From contig NZ_JACYFC010000002.1 of the NCBI RefSeq assembly GCF_014803385.1, forward strand, positions 731,727 to 795,726: a stretch of 64,000 nucleotides of DNA, written 5' to 3'. Under the pieces are notes generated by a model, which had not been told where the DNA came from, searched no databases, and saw only the letters and a list, made by a program, of their open reading frames with translations. Both the position numbers and the translations under genes were made by a program. The DNA comes from Marinomonas colpomeniae. GTDB taxonomy: Bacteria; Pseudomonadota; Gammaproteobacteria; Pseudomonadales; Marinomonadaceae. Below are positions 36,855 to 46,352 of this stretch, one piece after another; the stretch's first letter is position 1; the number at the start of each line of letters is the position of its first letter.

Positions 36855-38327
36855 TTAAATGGTTAAACCGTGGCCTAGTTTCTCTGGCATGGTTAAGCTG
36901 TCTGCTTCAATACTTGAAACAGGGTAAGCGCAATAGTCAGCAGCGTAGTAAGCGCTCGCTCTGTGGTTGCCACTTGCACCAGTGCCACCGAAAGGTGCAT
37001 TACTGGATGCGCCTGTAGTTTGGCGGTTCCAATTGATAATGCCAGCACGGCTATGTTGTAAAAACCACTCATACTCGGTTTTATCATTTGATAATAAACC
37101 AGCGGATAAACCAAACTGAGTATTGTTAGCGATAGTCATAGCTTGACCCAATGAATCGTAACGAATCACGGTAAGTAGAGGGCCGAAGTACTCTTGATCT
37201 GGTAAATCATCAAGCATGTTAGTCGCGTCAATAATACCTGGAGTGACAAAGCCAGTTTTGCTGTCACCTCGGGTCATTTCTAACAAGGGCTCTGCGCCCA
37301 GTTTTATCAGTTTTTGATAGGCTTGTAGCATGCCATCAGCAGCTTGTGCTGAAACAATTGGCCCCATGAAAGGCTGCTCATCAGCGTCATAACGGTCGAT
37401 TCGTAAGGCTTTAGTTGCTGTGATCAGTGATTGTAAAATGGTATCTCCATGAGTCCCTTTTGGTAAAAGTAAACGGCGTGCGCAAGTACAACGTTGTCCG
37501 GCTGAGATGAAAGCAGATTGAATGATTTCATGAACCGCCGCTCGTTGATCTGCAATTTTTTCAGAAACTAATAGAGGGTTATTTCCACCCATTTCTAATG
37601 CCAAAATTTTACCTGGATGTCCGGCAAAATCTTTATGTAGAATGTGACCAACTTGTGGGCTACCGGTGAAGAACAAGCCATCAATACCTTGATGATTCGC
37701 TAGAGCAACACCTGTTTCTCTTTCGCCTTGAAGCAAGTTCAGTACACCTGCAGGTAAACCGGATTGTTCCCACAGTTGAATAATAAGGTCCGATGTTGCG
37801 GGCGCTTGTTCGCTTGGCTTGAAGACAACCGTATTACCCGCAATAAGTGCTGGAACTATGTGACCATTCGGTAAATGTCCCGGGAAATTGTAAGGACCAA
37901 ATACCGCAACGACACCATGTGGACGGTGACGTAATTTCGCTGTTGCGCCTGGCATAGGTGTGGTTTTCTCACCTGTACGTTCATGATAAGCCTGTTTTGA
38001 TATGGCAATTTTACCCACCATAGCAGCCGCTTCTGTGCGCGTTTCCCAAATTGGCTTGCCAGTTTCCCGGCTAATGACGGTAGCGATGGCTTCACTGTTT
38101 TCTTTTACTAAGGCTGCAAAGACATCAATAATAGCAAGACGTTCTTCAAGAGGGCGGTTTGCCCATGCTGGAAAAGCATCGCGTGCGGCATGAATGGCTA
38201 AATCAACTTGCTGAACTGTGGCGGTGTTCGCTTGCCATACTAGACTGGCATCGGCAGGATCGATAGAACGTAAAATATTGCCTTCGCCTTGTAGCCATTG
38301 GCCATTGATATATATGGCTTGATTCAT
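36855..38327 (-). CDS. astD: Succinylglutamate-semialdehyde dehydrogenase
   Basis: A 490-residue NAD-dependent aldehyde dehydrogenase of the arginine succinyltransferase pathway. It carries VFGPYNFPGHLPNGHIVPAL in the nucleotide site, FKPSEQAPATSD, FTGSPQVGHILH, LEMGGNNPLLV with the general base Glu, and the catalytic Cys in SAGQRCTCARRL. ATG at 38327 is preceded by AAGGAG eight bases before; a GTG three codons earlier sits on that site and is unlikely. It lies between the AstA-like subunit genes and astB. Confidence 0.96.
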   Translation of the reverse strand: MNQAIYINGQWLQGEGNILRSIDPADASLVWQANTATVQQVDLAIHAARDAFPAWANRPLEERLAIIDVFAALVKENSEAIATVISRETGKPIWETRTEAAAMVGKIAISKQAYHERTGEKTTPMPGATAKLRHRPHGVVAVFGPYNFPGHLPNGHIVPALIAGNTVVFKPSEQAPATSDLIIQLWEQSGLPAGVLNLLQGERETGVALANHQGIDGLFFTGSPQVGHILHKDFAGHPGKILALEMGGNNPLLVSEKIADQRAAVHEIIQSAFISAGQRCTCARRLLLPKGTHGDTILQSLITATKALRIDRYDADEQPFMGPIVSAQAADGMLQAYQKLIKLGAEPLLEMTRGDSKTGFVTPGIIDATNMLDDLPDQEYFGPLLTVIRYDSLGQAMTIANNTQFGLSAGLLSNDKTEYEWFLQHSRAGIINWNRQTTGASSNAPFGGTGASGNHRASAYYAADYCAYPVSSIEADSLTMPEKLGHGLTI

Positions 38328-38341
38328 AGTGACCACTCCTT

Positions 38342-39379
38342 TTAAGAATTAGATGATAATTCAACGATACGAATAGAATCTTCGGTTTTGATACAAAGGT
38401 TGTCTGCTTCTTCCTGAGTTAAAGTCATAGCAGTATCTGGCGGTATCGAACTTTGAATTAAGATACAGCGAAAGTCAGTCACTTTAGCGTTGGATACAAG
38501 ATAATAGCTGCCTTCTCCTGCTCCTTTTGGTTGGCCAATGTTAGCAAGGCACAAGCGACTGTCTCGAACTGCTCGAATGTCTTGGACTCTGGCTTCTAAA
38601 CTTGGGCCGCCATCAAAAATATCTACATAGTTTTCGTAACGAAAACCTTCCTGTTCCAAAAGGCGACGAGCTGGTGCAGTGTTTGTATGAACTTGTCCTA
38701 AAACGTCTCGAGCTTCTTTTGGTAGTAAATTGACGTAAACCGGATTGTTTGGCATTAATTCAGCGATAAATTGTTTGTTGCCTTGGGAAGTAAGTTCGTC
38801 AGCTTGTACAAAGTCGATAGAGAAAAAATGACGGCCAAGGCTTTCCCACAAAGGTGATACGCCATTTTCGTCGCTTACGCCCCGCATTTCAGCAAAGACC
38901 TTCTCTGTAAAGCGCTCAGGAAACTGCGCCATAAACATAAAGCGCGCTTTAGATAGTAGCTGCCCGTTTTTAGAATGACGGTAGTTTTCTTCTAAAAATA
39001 AAGTACATATCTCACTGAAACCTGTGAAGTCGTTATTCAATATAAGAGTCGGAACCGCATTGTGAACGCCGAGTTCTCTTGATGCATGAGTGATTGTGCC
39101 TAAGTGATAGCTGTAGAACGGCTCTTCTAAACCAACCGTTGCCAATATGCCACATGTACCAACGATATCGCCTGTGGTTGTGTCTTCAAGCACCATTAAG
39201 TAGTCTTCGTCTGTTGGTGAGCTAACATTCTCTTTGCAGAATGAGCGTACGGCACCATTGATTTTTTTTTGTAGAGTGGCTTCATTTGCGACCAAAGAGG
39301 TAAAGCCTATCCCTGTTTTTTCTGCAAGTCGATAAAGCGACTTCAGGTCATTTTGATTAATAGGACGTATGACCATCAT
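38342..39379 (-). CDS. aruG: Arginine/ornithine N-succinyltransferase, AruG-like subunit (AstA family)
   Basis: A 345-residue member of the AstA family, which moves succinyl from succinyl-CoA to the alpha-amino group of arginine. Family blocks: TGIGFTSLVANEATLQKKI, GTCGILATVGLEEPFYSYH, LLSKARFMFMAQFPERF, WESLGRHFFSIDF and YVDIFDGGPSLEAR. Gene order (two AstA paralogues, then astD, astB) matches the Pseudomonas aru operon, where AruF and AruG form a heteromer. The assignment to the second (beta) subunit is by order and by similarity of these blocks. Confidence 0.9.
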   Translation of the reverse strand: MMVIRPINQNDLKSLYRLAEKTGIGFTSLVANEATLQKKINGAVRSFCKENVSSPTDEDYLMVLEDTTTGDIVGTCGILATVGLEEPFYSYHLGTITHASRELGVHNAVPTLILNNDFTGFSEICTLFLEENYRHSKNGQLLSKARFMFMAQFPERFTEKVFAEMRGVSDENGVSPLWESLGRHFFSIDFVQADELTSQGNKQFIAELMPNNPVYVNLLPKEARDVLGQVHTNTAPARRLLEQEGFRYENYVDIFDGGPSLEARVQDIRAVRDSRLCLANIGQPKGAGEGSYYLVSNAKVTDFRCILIQSSIPPDTAMTLTQEEADNLCIKTEDSIRIVELSSNS

Positions 39380-39479
39380 GATTGTAATCCTCTAAGATCC
39401 AGTAAAATTGCCGTGTAATTGTTAGATAATGTTATTTCAATGAAGACAACAACATTGTTATACACAATAAAAACAGTGT

Positions 39480-40493
39480 TTAAAGTGTAGCCCATTGAAT
39501 GCGATGGCCCGGTGAAACAGCCAACCTTTCTTGGGTTGCTTGCTCTAGGCCTAACCCCGCAGCTTGTGGTTCAGCAGGAGCGGCTGTCACTCGGAAAGAT
39601 TCTAAGTGACCAGCAGAGACAATGTGCATCGCGCCTTTTGATATCTCAGTCAGTGTTAATGCCTTACCTGATTTTTGATTGGCGATGGTATTCAAATTTT
39701 CTGTACGAGCTTCAATGGTTGGACCCGCATCAAAAATATCCACGTAGCCACGAAATTCAAAACCTTCTTCCAAAAGTATATCTGCACTTTGGCTCGACTT
39801 TTCGTGTATAACTCCAATCGCATCCTGTGCAGCTTCAGGCAATGTTGGAACGTAAATGGGATAGCGTGGCATCAAATCAGCGATAAAATGTTTATTACTT
39901 ATTGCAGAAAGATAATCGGCTTTTTGGAAATCCATGGAAAAGAAGTGTTTTCCAAGCGCATCCCAAAAGGCCGAATAACCATGTTTATCACTTTCACCAC
40001 GTAATTCGACAAATAGGCGCTTAGTGAAACGCTCTGGATAACGTGCAATAAAGAGCAATCTAGCTTTGGATAGCAGTGCCATAGCCGTCGCATTTTGGTG
40101 AGCTTTATCAACCACTAGGGCAATAAGTCGACTAGTGCCACTGTAATCATGGCATAAAAAAAGCGCAGGAATACGATTGTGGATTTGTAATTGAGGTGAA
40201 GCGTGTACTACTTCATCAATACGATAGCTGTAAAAAGGAGCATCATTACCAACGATAGCGTCTATGCCACAACAACCGACAATTTCATCCTTACTGGTAT
40301 CAACCAAAACAAACAAGTAGGATTCATCTCCTGGCTGTATGACATCTGTTTGCAAAGAGCGACGCGACGATGCAATTTTATCATTTAAGCGCTCTCTATT
40401 TGCTGGAAAATTTGTGATGCCAATACCTGCCTGTTGAGCAAGACGTTCTAGTGCGGGAAGATCTGCAAAATCCACAGTGCGTACTAGATACAT
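39480..40493 (-). CDS. aruF: Arginine/ornithine N-succinyltransferase, AruF-like subunit (AstA family)
   Basis: A 337-residue paralogue of the next gene, with the same blocks: FPANRERLNDKI, GCCGIDAIVGNDAPFYSYR, LLSKARLLFIARYPERF, WDALGKHFFSMDF and YVDIFDAGPTIEAR. It is the first gene of the operon on the minus strand. By position it matches the AruF (alpha) subunit. The gap of 100 bases to aruG has no evident terminator. Neither aruC (aminotransferase) nor astE is in the window. Confidence 0.88.
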   Translation of the reverse strand: MYLVRTVDFADLPALERLAQQAGIGITNFPANRERLNDKIASSRRSLQTDVIQPGDESYLFVLVDTSKDEIVGCCGIDAIVGNDAPFYSYRIDEVVHASPQLQIHNRIPALFLCHDYSGTSRLIALVVDKAHQNATAMALLSKARLLFIARYPERFTKRLFVELRGESDKHGYSAFWDALGKHFFSMDFQKADYLSAISNKHFIADLMPRYPIYVPTLPEAAQDAIGVIHEKSSQSADILLEEGFEFRGYVDIFDAGPTIEARTENLNTIANQKSGKALTLTEISKGAMHIVSAGHLESFRVTAAPAEPQAAGLGLEQATQERLAVSPGHRIQWATL

Positions 40494-40650
40494 ATAAAAA
40501 TCCTGAAATCAGTTAATTAGGCGATTATGTGTTCAGTATTATTGCTGAGTTATAGGAAGGGTGTAAGAGTAAAACTTTCTAATTAGCGACAAGTATTTCT
40601 GGATATTGGCTTGTTATAGTCGATTTTTTAAAAGTATAGAGAGTTAAAAA

Positions 40651-40866
40651 ATGAAAAAAGGCGTTTATCAGCATTACAAAGGTGCAAAATATTGGGTCGA
40701 ACGTGTGGTAAAACACAGTGAAACTGAAGAAAGCTTGGTGATTTATCAAGCCTTGTATGGTGAGTTTGATTGGTGGGCTAGACCGTTAAGTATGTTTAAA
40801 GAAAGTGTCGATATAAATGGAGAGAGTATCCCACGCTTTGAATGGTTAAAAGCCGAACGTAACTAG
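40651..40866 (+). CDS. DUF1653 family small protein
   Basis: A 71-residue protein with the full DUF1653 pattern: GVYQHYKGAKYWVERVVKHS, SETEESLVIYQALYG, WWARPLSMFKE and a final RFEWL. Function unknown. It is small, soluble and monocistronic between the aru operon start and the LysR gene stop. Confidence 0.88.
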   Translation: MKKGVYQHYKGAKYWVERVVKHSETEESLVIYQALYGEFDWWARPLSMFKESVDINGESIPRFEWLKAERN

Positions 40867-40913
40867 GGATAGTCTTTATGAGAAAGCAAGGTAGGGAGCA
40901 TTTAATAGATAAA

Positions 40914-41894
40914 TCAATTGGGTGGATGCATCCAAGGTGATTCACGCATAAAGTGAATGATCTGTTCTCTTAACCAGCGATGGGCCAGGTCGTTATTGAA
41001 GCGTTCATGCCATAAAATATGAATAGGAAGTCGCCCTGCGTTCTCATCTAAATCAATGACTTCCTGTGGTATAGGTAAGATTTTCACCGGAATCATACAG
41101 TTGTCTTTGCACATGATTTTTAAAAACAAATCACCAATAGATCGAGATGTTACTAGCGCCATGCCTTGCTTCACTGCTTGCATGGTTGCCATTAGGCTAT
41201 CTGTTTCTAATGTCGGTTTAAGAATATAGCCCTGTTGTTTCAGTTTTTGTTCTGTTCTTGTAAAAGAGCTGTTCCGATTGTGGCGCCAATTTGGTTTCAC
41301 CACTTTGTGCTCAAGTAGTTCTTTTAATGACACCATTTCTTGGTGAAACAAAGGGTGAGCTTCGCCAAGTAGAATGCATGCTTCCATGTGACCAACCAGT
41401 TTGCTGCGAATATTTCCCGGTGTGTCATTTATTCGCATAATGCCAAGATCAACATGACCTGAGATTAATTCGTCAAACTGTGAGTCTCCCCACGCGGTGA
41501 TCGCCAGCCTTACGTTTGGTGCTTCATCTTGTATTGAGGCTAACAGCGGTTCGATAAAATTTTCTAAATCTCCTTCATCAACACGAAGTTTAAAGCGGCG
41601 ATCTAGATTTTTTAAATCTAAAGCGTTTGGACTCATTAACTCAGAGAGTGAGTTTAAAATTGGTTGAATCATATCGTGTAATTCAGCCGCTCGTGCTGTG
41701 GGGGTTAACCCATATGCTTGTCGAGTAAATAAGGAATCTTTAAACACATCTCTTAATCGCTGTAAGCTTTTGCTAAGGGCAGGCTGAGTAACCCCTAACT
41801 TCTCAGCGGCACGAGAAACACTGCCTTCTTCCATGATGGTAGTAAAAGCAACGAGTAGCTTGATGTCTAATTTTAAAATGTCATTTAGGAGCAT
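40914..41894 (-). CDS. LysR family transcriptional regulator
   Basis: A 326-residue LysR protein. The helix-turn-helix lies at about residues 8-65 (LLVAFTTIMEEGSVSRAAEKLG, read in two parts, then TQPALSKSLQRLRDVF and LFTRQAYGLTPTARA). The rest is the periplasmic-binding-protein-like effector domain. The start at 41894 has AGAGAAG upstream; a longer frame would run back into the RND terminator hairpin. It follows the RND pump genes on the same strand but beyond a terminator. Its target is unknown; the pump is one candidate. Confidence 0.9.
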   Translation of the reverse strand: MLLNDILKLDIKLLVAFTTIMEEGSVSRAAEKLGVTQPALSKSLQRLRDVFKDSLFTRQAYGLTPTARAAELHDMIQPILNSLSELMSPNALDLKNLDRRFKLRVDEGDLENFIEPLLASIQDEAPNVRLAITAWGDSQFDELISGHVDLGIMRINDTPGNIRSKLVGHMEACILLGEAHPLFHQEMVSLKELLEHKVVKPNWRHNRNSSFTRTEQKLKQQGYILKPTLETDSLMATMQAVKQGMALVTSRSIGDLFLKIMCKDNCMIPVKILPIPQEVIDLDENAGRLPIHILWHERFNNDLAHRWLREQIIHFMRESPWMHPPN

Positions 41895-41909
41895 AAACTT
41901 CTCTATAAA

Positions 41910-41953
41910 GTAGAGAGAAAAGAAGCCTTGAAGTGTTAACTTAACAAGGCTTC
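41910..41953 (-). terminator. Terminator after the RND pump operon
   Basis: A 9-bp stem (GAAGCCTTG / CAAGGCTTC) at 41922-41930 and 41945-41953 is followed on the minus strand by a T/C-rich run (TTTTCTCTC). It separates the pump genes from the LysR gene. Confidence 0.75.
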
Positions 41954-41979
41954 GTCTCATTTTTCAGTGAATAGAATAA

Positions 41980-44900
41980 CTAGAAATCACGGTGTGAACG
42001 ATATTTTACGCGAAAAAGAAGCGAGTAAAATACAGGTACTGCAATCAAGGTTAAAATGGTTGCAAACCCTAGTCCAAACGAAATAACAACCGCCATTCCT
42101 TCAAAAAATGCATCAAACAATAATGGAATCATACCCAAAATAGTCGTCACTGCCGCCATACAAACAGGGCGCACACGACTAACAGCTGAGTTGAAAATTG
42201 CCTCGTATTTTTCAGTGCCTTGTTCAAGTTCGAAATTAATTTGATCGGCTAATACGATACCATTTTTTACTGTCATACCGGATAAACTCAAGAAGCCTAG
42301 CAAAGCCATAAAGCTAAATGCTGAGTTCATCACAAGTAATCCAGTGGATACACCAATCAAGGCCAAAGGCACACAAAACCAAATAGTCAGCGGCACACGA
42401 ACCGAGTTAAATAACAACACGGTAATGATGAACATGAACAGGTAACCCATTGGCAGCGCGCTGAAAATGTTAGCTTGTGCATCTGTACTGCTTTCGTATT
42501 CACCACCCCATTCTAGGCTGTAGCCTGGAGGTAATTCGATAGCTTCAACATCGCCACGAATACGACCAAATACAGCCATAGCGGTTTCATCACCAAGAAT
42601 ATTTGGGTCCGCCATAACGGTAATCGTACGTTTACGATCAAGACGTTCGATGATTGGATTTTCCCACGTAGTTTCAAAACCTGATACTAAGGTTGAAAGC
42701 GTTACATATGAACCAGAAGACGGACTGTAAATCTGTAAGTCTCTAATTTGGTCAATAGACAAACGCTCGTTTTCAGGAACGGTTTGCATGATAGGCAATA
42801 AATCTGTGCCTTCACGGTATAAGCCGATACGAGAACCAGTGAAGTTGGTTAGCAACACATTATCCAAATCTGTCTTACTGATGCCTAAACGACGTGCTTG
42901 AGCATCGTTAAAGATAGGGCGAAGTACCTTAACTTGCTGGCGCCAATTGTCTTTAATACTTTCTAATCCACCATCTGCACGATATATTTCTTGTACCTGA
43001 GCACTGTACTGACGTAGTAATTTAGGGTCTGGTCCACTGATGCGTGCTTCAATTTTGGCACCACTTGCTGGCCCTAATTGCAGACGCTGCAATTTCACTT
43101 CTAACTCTGGATAGTCTTCCTTCATTTTGAAGTAAAGGTCAGTCAATAGCTGTGGAATGATGTCTTTGTCTTTAGTGCGAACAATAAACTGAGCATAGCT
43201 TGAGTTCGTTTGCTCTGCGTTGTAAGTCAGCATAAAGCGGAGAGCACCTTGACCTGTTGTTGATGTGACGTACTCGATACGTTCATCTTTTAACAAGTCT
43301 TTTTCAATGGCGATAACTTTCTTGTATGTGTCTTCAATATGAGTGCCTTCTGGCATCTGCACGTCCATGTAAAACATTGGCGTGGTAGAGGGTGGAAAGA
43401 AAGCTTGTTTCACAAATTGGAATGCCCAGCCAGAAGTAAATAAGCAAGCAAGCAACAAGACAACGGTTGTCCAACGATAATGCATGGCTTTGTCTAATAG
43501 CCATTTATAACCTGTGAACATGAAACCTTTATAGGGGTCTACTTTTGCTTGCTCTTCTTCATTGTTATCTGTTTTTGCAATGGTTTCTTTGAAAAATAAG
43601 TCACAGAAAAATGGTGTCAGCGTGATCGCAGTAATCCAACTCAAAAATAGTGAAATCAACAATACATAGAATAAAGAGCCAACAAATTCACCCACCGCAT
43701 CTGGAGATAAGCCGATCGGTGCGAAAGCGGTAATCGCAATAACAGTAGCGCCCAACAAAGGCCACTTGGTTTGTTTTACTACGGAACTTGCCGCTTGGAC
43801 TTTTGTCATGCCGCGTTGCAAACCGATGAGTATGCCTTCGGTCACAACAATGGCGTTATCCACCAGCATCCCGAGCGCGATGATCAACCCACCTAACGAG
43901 ATCCTTTGCAGGTTGATTTTGAAGTAATCCATTACAATAAAAGTGCCAAGAATGGTCAACAACAAAATCAAACCAATCAAGATACCAGAACGAACGCCCA
44001 TGAAAATCAATAGCACGAGGATAACGATGCCGACTGCTTCTGCAAGATTCAATAAGAAGTTAGAAACAGAACGATCCACTTCTTTTGACTGGAAATAAAT
44101 CGCATCCATTTCCATACCAATTGGCTGCTGGTATTTTAACTCTTCAATGCGTGTTTCTAAGTGCTCACCAATTTTTACTACGTTAACACCAGAAGAAAAA
44201 GAGATGCCTAACAGTAATGATTTTGCACCATTGAAATTCACCAGGTGAGATTGTGGGTCAGTATATTCCCGTTTGATCGTAGCAACGTCACTTAGACGAA
44301 TTAAGTTACCATCAATTGGTTTACCAACAATCAGGTTTTCTAATTCAGAAATATCGTTGAATTCCCCCGTTGGACTAATACGAATGTACTCGCTGCCTAC
44401 TTTAACGCGTCCTGCATTCGATACGCTGTTTTGGTTTGCCAATAATGTTTGTAATTGGCTAGGCGCGATGCCCATGTTTGCTAGTTTAGATCGTGAAATC
44501 TCGATCGTAACCTGTTCATTTTGCTCGCCAGCAACACTCACTTTGGCGACCCCATCCACTAGAACCAATTCACGCTTAACGTAATCAACGTAGTTTTCTA
44601 GGTCTTTATATGGATAGCCGTCACCATGAATAGCAAGCATTACGCCGTATACATCGCCGAAATCATCCAACACCATTGGGGTGCTAACACCGCTTGGAAA
44701 AGTACCTGAAATGTCACGAATTTTCTTACGAACTTCGTCCCAAATCTGCTTCAATTCCTTGGCGCGATAAGTGTCTTTAATGGTAATTTGAACTTTTGAA
44801 TAACCTGCTTTTGAAGTGGACTTGATTTTGTCCACATAAGGCAAATTCTGAAGCTCACGTTCAATTGGATAAGTAACTTCTTCTTCAACTTGCTCTGGCG

Positions 44901-45063
44901 ATGCGCCAGGGTAAGTAGTGATGACCAAAGAATCTTTGATCGTAAATTCAGGGTCTTCTAATTGACCAAGACTAGTGAAAGCCAAAGCACCACCAATCAG
45001 TAGAATCAAAGTTACCATCCAGCTGGTAACTTTACGTTTCATGAAATACGCTGCAATATCCAT
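41980..45063 (-). CDS. RND efflux pump inner-membrane transporter
   Basis: A 1027-residue RND-superfamily permease (HAE-type, closest in pattern to TriC/MexK-like pumps). Typical twelve-helix architecture with two large periplasmic loops (about residues 35-335 and 560-860). Early motif LEDPEFTIKDSLVITTYPGAS. The TM4 proton-relay site reads GMLVDNAIVV (Asp402-Asn403), so the second Asp of the AcrB pair is Asn. Its ATG overlaps the adaptor stop by one base, so the two proteins are co-translated. An outer-membrane partner gene is not adjacent. Confidence 0.92.
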   Translation of the reverse strand: MDIAAYFMKRKVTSWMVTLILLIGGALAFTSLGQLEDPEFTIKDSLVITTYPGASPEQVEEEVTYPIERELQNLPYVDKIKSTSKAGYSKVQITIKDTYRAKELKQIWDEVRKKIRDISGTFPSGVSTPMVLDDFGDVYGVMLAIHGDGYPYKDLENYVDYVKRELVLVDGVAKVSVAGEQNEQVTIEISRSKLANMGIAPSQLQTLLANQNSVSNAGRVKVGSEYIRISPTGEFNDISELENLIVGKPIDGNLIRLSDVATIKREYTDPQSHLVNFNGAKSLLLGISFSSGVNVVKIGEHLETRIEELKYQQPIGMEMDAIYFQSKEVDRSVSNFLLNLAEAVGIVILVLLIFMGVRSGILIGLILLLTILGTFIVMDYFKINLQRISLGGLIIALGMLVDNAIVVTEGILIGLQRGMTKVQAASSVVKQTKWPLLGATVIAITAFAPIGLSPDAVGEFVGSLFYVLLISLFLSWITAITLTPFFCDLFFKETIAKTDNNEEEQAKVDPYKGFMFTGYKWLLDKAMHYRWTTVVLLLACLFTSGWAFQFVKQAFFPPSTTPMFYMDVQMPEGTHIEDTYKKVIAIEKDLLKDERIEYVTSTTGQGALRFMLTYNAEQTNSSYAQFIVRTKDKDIIPQLLTDLYFKMKEDYPELEVKLQRLQLGPASGAKIEARISGPDPKLLRQYSAQVQEIYRADGGLESIKDNWRQQVKVLRPIFNDAQARRLGISKTDLDNVLLTNFTGSRIGLYREGTDLLPIMQTVPENERLSIDQIRDLQIYSPSSGSYVTLSTLVSGFETTWENPIIERLDRKRTITVMADPNILGDETAMAVFGRIRGDVEAIELPPGYSLEWGGEYESSTDAQANIFSALPMGYLFMFIITVLLFNSVRVPLTIWFCVPLALIGVSTGLLVMNSAFSFMALLGFLSLSGMTVKNGIVLADQINFELEQGTEKYEAIFNSAVSRVRPVCMAAVTTILGMIPLLFDAFFEGMAVVISFGLGFATILTLIAVPVFYSLLFRVKYRSHRDF

Positions 45064-46175
45064 TATAGACCTCTCTCACGTGTCCAAGGACGAACTTGCA
45101 TTGAATCTGTGAGAGTGTGAACGCCTGCAGTAACTACTTGATCGTTTTCTTTAAGCCCTTCTAAAATTTCAATAGAGTCACCGTGTAGAACACCAAGTTT
45201 TACTGCACGAGCTTCTACTTTTTGAGTGCTTTCATTGAAAATCCAAACGGAACTTTCTGATTGTCCTGTTGTTGTGTTTTCATGACGTAATACGGCTTCA
45301 ACTGGCACAGTGAAATGCTTTACTTCACCTAATAGTTGGTTTAAATCCATATCAACATTTGCTGTCATACCAGGTAAAAGAGTGTGCTCTTTGTTGTCTT
45401 CACGTATTAGGCTCAAAGTCACATCATATGCTTTGGTGTTTGGGTCTGGCGTCGTTTTATGTTCTTTATAAATGCCGAATAATGTGTCTTCAGGAGCAAC
45501 GTCCACAATAACTCTTGGGGCGTAGTTTAATTTCGTTGAACGAATGCTAACAACTAGGTTTTCAGGTACTTGAAAATCTACTTCTAATTTATCGATGTTT
45601 TGTATGTGCATCAGCTTTTGTGTTGCACCAACGTATTGAAATTTTTCTGTATAGACAGAAGCGATTACTCCGTCAAAAGGAGCATAAACCTTAGTGTATT
45701 TAAGTTGATTCTTTGCGGTTTGAAGCGCGTTGTCAGCTTGATCTAATGTCACTTTTGAAGAGTCATATTGAGAACGTGTTGTTGCATTTTGCTTTAACAT
45801 CGTCTGAATTCGTTTGAATTGTGCTTCTGCTAATCGCTGGTTTGCTTGAGCTAATTCAATTTGCAATTGAAAGTCAGTCGGATCAAGAGTGGCTAATAAA
45901 TCTCCTTTATTAACTCGTTGTCCGGACGTTATATCTAGCTTGATAATCTGGCCGCCTACACGGAAAGCCAAATCGACTTCTTCACTGGCTTGTAATTCAG
46001 CAGGGAAGCGACGGATATTTACCGCATCTGTTGATTTTATGGCGAGAAGTTTGACTGGACGAATGATTTCTTTTTCTACAGTGACATCTGTTTCACTTGT
46101 TGAACAGCCAGTGATTAATAACGCTGTGGTTACTACAAAACCAACCATCATATTTATGCGCTTTACGCGATTCAT
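45063..46175 (-). CDS. RND efflux periplasmic adaptor lipoprotein (membrane fusion protein)
   Basis: A 370-residue adaptor that links the RND pump to an outer-membrane channel. The signal peptide ends in a lipobox (LLITGC), so it is lipid-anchored. Barrel-sandwich halves appear as VGGQIIKLDITSGQRVNKGDLLATLD and YAPFDGVIASVYTEKFQYVG (in short pieces: SGQRVNKGDLLATLD, APFDGVIASVY), with a coiled-coil hairpin between (about 95-145). C-terminal GLKENDQVVTAGVHTL is typical. First gene of the pump operon. Confidence 0.92.
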   Translation of the reverse strand: MNRVKRINMMVGFVVTTALLITGCSTSETDVTVEKEIIRPVKLLAIKSTDAVNIRRFPAELQASEEVDLAFRVGGQIIKLDITSGQRVNKGDLLATLDPTDFQLQIELAQANQRLAEAQFKRIQTMLKQNATTRSQYDSSKVTLDQADNALQTAKNQLKYTKVYAPFDGVIASVYTEKFQYVGATQKLMHIQNIDKLEVDFQVPENLVVSIRSTKLNYAPRVIVDVAPEDTLFGIYKEHKTTPDPNTKAYDVTLSLIREDNKEHTLLPGMTANVDMDLNQLLGEVKHFTVPVEAVLRHENTTTGQSESSVWIFNESTQKVEARAVKLGVLHGDSIEILEGLKENDQVVTAGVHTLTDSMQVRPWTRERGL

Positions 46176-46352
46176 TCATTGCTCCGTAAATTATCTGGAA
46201 ATAGTAAGATGAAAGTATTTTATATCTCTTCTACTTGGATATAAATTTTTAAATATATATTAAAGATATTACCGTAATGGAATATCTCTAAGAGTTAGCA
46301 TGGTTATTTGTTTATGTTGGCGTTGTGAAATAAGAATTATAAAAAAGAAAGA

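Noticed and set aside
35471..38336. Long ORFs on the + strand opposite astB and astD (for example 36360-36764)
   Set aside because: They are shadow frames of highly conserved minus-strand genes and have no family-like sequence or ribosome site.
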